From Nocardioidaceae bacterium (GTDB lineage: Bacteria; Actinomycetota; Actinomycetes; Propionibacteriales; Nocardioidaceae), in the NCBI GenBank assembly GCA_009780515.1, contig WQZX01000005.1, positions 1-64,000 of the forward strand: DNA of 64,000 nt, written 5' to 3'. A program made the translations under genes and the position numbers. The notes below the pieces were generated by a model. That model was given only the letters and a program-made list of their open reading frames with translations. It made no database searches and was not told the origin of the DNA. The stretch's first letter is position 1. Every line of letters starts with the position of its first letter. Below are positions 62,248 through 64,000 of this stretch, in pieces.

Positions 62248-62894
62248 CCGGCGTCGTGGTGGTCTCGGCGGGGCTGTCGGTCCCGTCCTCGACCAGGCTG
62301 CTGGCGGACCAGCTGGGCACGGCCGTCGAGAGGGCGGTCTCGGCCCGGGGCGCCGCGGTGGAGGTCGAGCACGTCGAGCTGCGCCCGCTGGCGCACTCCC
62401 TCGCCGACAGCATGCTGTCCGGGTTCGCCTCGGGCGACCTCGCCGCGGCGATCGCCAAGGTCGCCCGGGCGGACGCGCTCGTCGCGGTGACCCCGGTGTT
62501 CGCGGCGCCGTGCTCGGGGCTGTTCAAGACGTTCTTCGACGTCCTGGAGCAGGGCGTCCTGGACGGCAGGCCGGTGCTCGTAGCGGCGACGGCGGGCACC
62601 GCCCGCCACAGCCTGGTCCTCGACCACGCGCTCCGGCCGCTCTTCGCCTACCTGCACGCGGTCGTCGTACCGACCGGTGTCTTCGCTGCGAGCGAGGACT
62701 TCGCCGGGAGCGACGGCGCGCTGACCAAGCGCATCGAGCGGGCGGCCGCCGAGCTGGCCGCGCTCCTCCCGGGCGGTGCCGAGACGGCAGGCGCGGAGCG
62801 CGGGCCCCGGCGGGACCTCGTGGAGGACCGGTTCGCTGCTCCGGTCGACTTCGAGCAGCTGCTGCGCGAGGCCGGTGGAGACTCGATCCGCTGA
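62244..62894 (+). CDS. NADPH-dependent FMN reductase-like protein
   Basis: VVVSAGLSVPSSTRLLADQLGTAVERAV...ADALVAVTPVFAAPCSGLFKTFFDVL; overlaps the LLM gene stop. Confidence 0.92.
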   Translation: MTGVVVVSAGLSVPSSTRLLADQLGTAVERAVSARGAAVEVEHVELRPLAHSLADSMLSGFASGDLAAAIAKVARADALVAVTPVFAAPCSGLFKTFFDVLEQGVLDGRPVLVAATAGTARHSLVLDHALRPLFAYLHAVVVPTGVFAASEDFAGSDGALTKRIERAAAELAALLPGGAETAGAERGPRRDLVEDRFAAPVDFEQLLREAGGDSIR

Positions 62895-62953
62895 TCCCTG
62901 GTGCGGCTCGGTCCGGCTTGGCAGCATGGCGTCAACCGATCGAGAGGACGCCC

Positions 62954-64000
62954 ATGCGCCGCACCGTGTTCGACGAGGACCACGAGTCCTTCCGCTCGAC
63001 CCTCCGCTCCTTCATCGAGTCGGAGGTCGTGCCCCACTACCAGGAGTGGTTCGAGGAGGGCATCGTCCCGAAGGACCTCTACCTCAAGCTCGGTGAGCTC
63101 GGGGTGTTCGGCATCGAGGTGCCCGAGGAGCACGGCGGAGCCGGCATCGAGTCGTTCAAGTTCTCCGCGATCCAGTCCGAGGAGCTCGCGCGCGCCGGTG
63201 TCAGCTTCGGCGGCTCGTCGACCCACGTCGCGCTCTGCCTGCCGTACCTGCTGAAGCTCGGCAGCGAGGAGCAGCTCAAGCGCTGGATGCCGGGGTTCGT
63301 TTCCGGCGAGACGATGTTCGCGATCGCGATGACCGAGCCGGGCACGGGCTCCGACCTCGCCGGCATGACCACGACCGCCAAGCGCGACGGCGACGGCTAC
63401 GTCCTCAACGGCGCGAAGACGTTCATCACCGGCGGCGTCCAGGCCGACCGCGTGATCGTGTGTGCGCGCACCTCGCCGCCGGAGGACGGCAACCGACGAC
63501 ACGGCATCTCGCTGTTCGCCGTCGACACCACGTCCGACGGGTACGCCGTCGGCCGCAAGCTCGACAAGATCGGCCTGCGCACCTCCGACACCGCCGAGCT
63601 GTCGTTCAGCGACGTGCACGTGCCGGCCGAGGACCTGCTCGGCGAGGAGGGCGAGGGCTTCTCCTACCTGGGCCAGAACCTGCCGCAGGAGCGGCTCGGG
63701 ATCGCCTTCGGCGCCTACGCCCAGGCCGCTGCCGCCGTCCGCTTCACCCAGCAGTACGTCGAGGAGCGCAAGGTCTTCGGCACCTCGGTCGCGACGTTCC
63801 AGAACACCAAGTTCGAGCTCGCCGCCTGTCAGGCGGAGGTCGACGCCGCGCAGGCCGTCGCCGACCGCGCGCTCGAGGCCCACGACCTCGGCGAGCTGAC
63901 CGCCGCCGAGGCGGCGTCGGCCAAGCTGTTCTGCACCGAGGTCGCGAGCCGGGTCATCGACCGGTGCCTGCAGCTGCACGGCGGCTACGGCTACATGAAC
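62954..64000 (+). CDS. Acyl-CoA dehydrogenase (3' truncated by window end)
   Basis: MRRTVFDEDHESFRSTLRSFIESEVVPHYQEWFEEG; FAIAMTEPGTGSDLAGMTTTAKRDGDGYVLNGAKTFITGG; ends at ...CLQLHGGYGYMN without a stop. Confidence 0.95.
   Translation, partial: MRRTVFDEDHESFRSTLRSFIESEVVPHYQEWFEEGIVPKDLYLKLGELGVFGIEVPEEHGGAGIESFKFSAIQSEELARAGVSFGGSSTHVALCLPYLLKLGSEEQLKRWMPGFVSGETMFAIAMTEPGTGSDLAGMTTTAKRDGDGYVLNGAKTFITGGVQADRVIVCARTSPPEDGNRRHGISLFAVDTTSDGYAVGRKLDKIGLRTSDTAELSFSDVHVPAEDLLGEEGEGFSYLGQNLPQERLGIAFGAYAQAAAAVRFTQQYVEERKVFGTSVATFQNTKFELAACQAEVDAAQAVADRALEAHDLGELTAAEAASAKLFCTEVASRVIDRCLQLHGGYGYMN

Overview
High-GC (roughly 70%) actinobacterial chromosomal window, probably a Nocardioides-like propionibacterial relative (inference from gene content and order). 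Most of it is conserved core: uvrC-rapZ-yvcK-whiA; gap-pgk-tpiA-secG; rbpA; pgl-pgi-tal-tkt with zwf and opcA missing from the usual order; ctaB/ctaA; a complete SUF operon (sufR-sufB-sufD-Rieske-sufC-sufS-sufU-sufT); several ABC exporters; glpK-glpD; surf1/moaA; serB; NfeD/SPFH; and flavin and acyl-CoA oxidoreductases. The accessory items I found most interesting are: (1) an Xre + AbiEii-type nucleotidyltransferase toxin-antitoxin candidate behind an AT-rich promoter (35.8-37.0 kb); (2) a 708-aa secreted protein with two repeated Cys-containing ectodomains fused to a C-terminal sortase domain (10.4-12.6 kb); (3) an orphan CO-dehydrogenase/xanthine-dehydrogenase-type molybdenum large subunit next to the SUF operon; (4) a 154-bp MITE-like element with near-perfect TIRs and CTAG flanks (51.95-52.11 kb); (5) a cluster of degenerate 19-20-bp repeats between ctaB and ctaA; (6) several candidate operators (KstR-like, DtxR-like, perfect palindromes); (7) a 20-codon upstream ORF whose stop codon lies in a hairpin loop; (8) two genes broken by frameshifts, each repaired by adding one G; (9) a recurrent TANNNT-N6-8-start-codon pattern suggesting widespread leaderless transcription. 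No rRNA, tRNA, CRISPR, prophage or intact transposase was recognised. All calls come from reading the sequence and the ORF track; no database searches were run.
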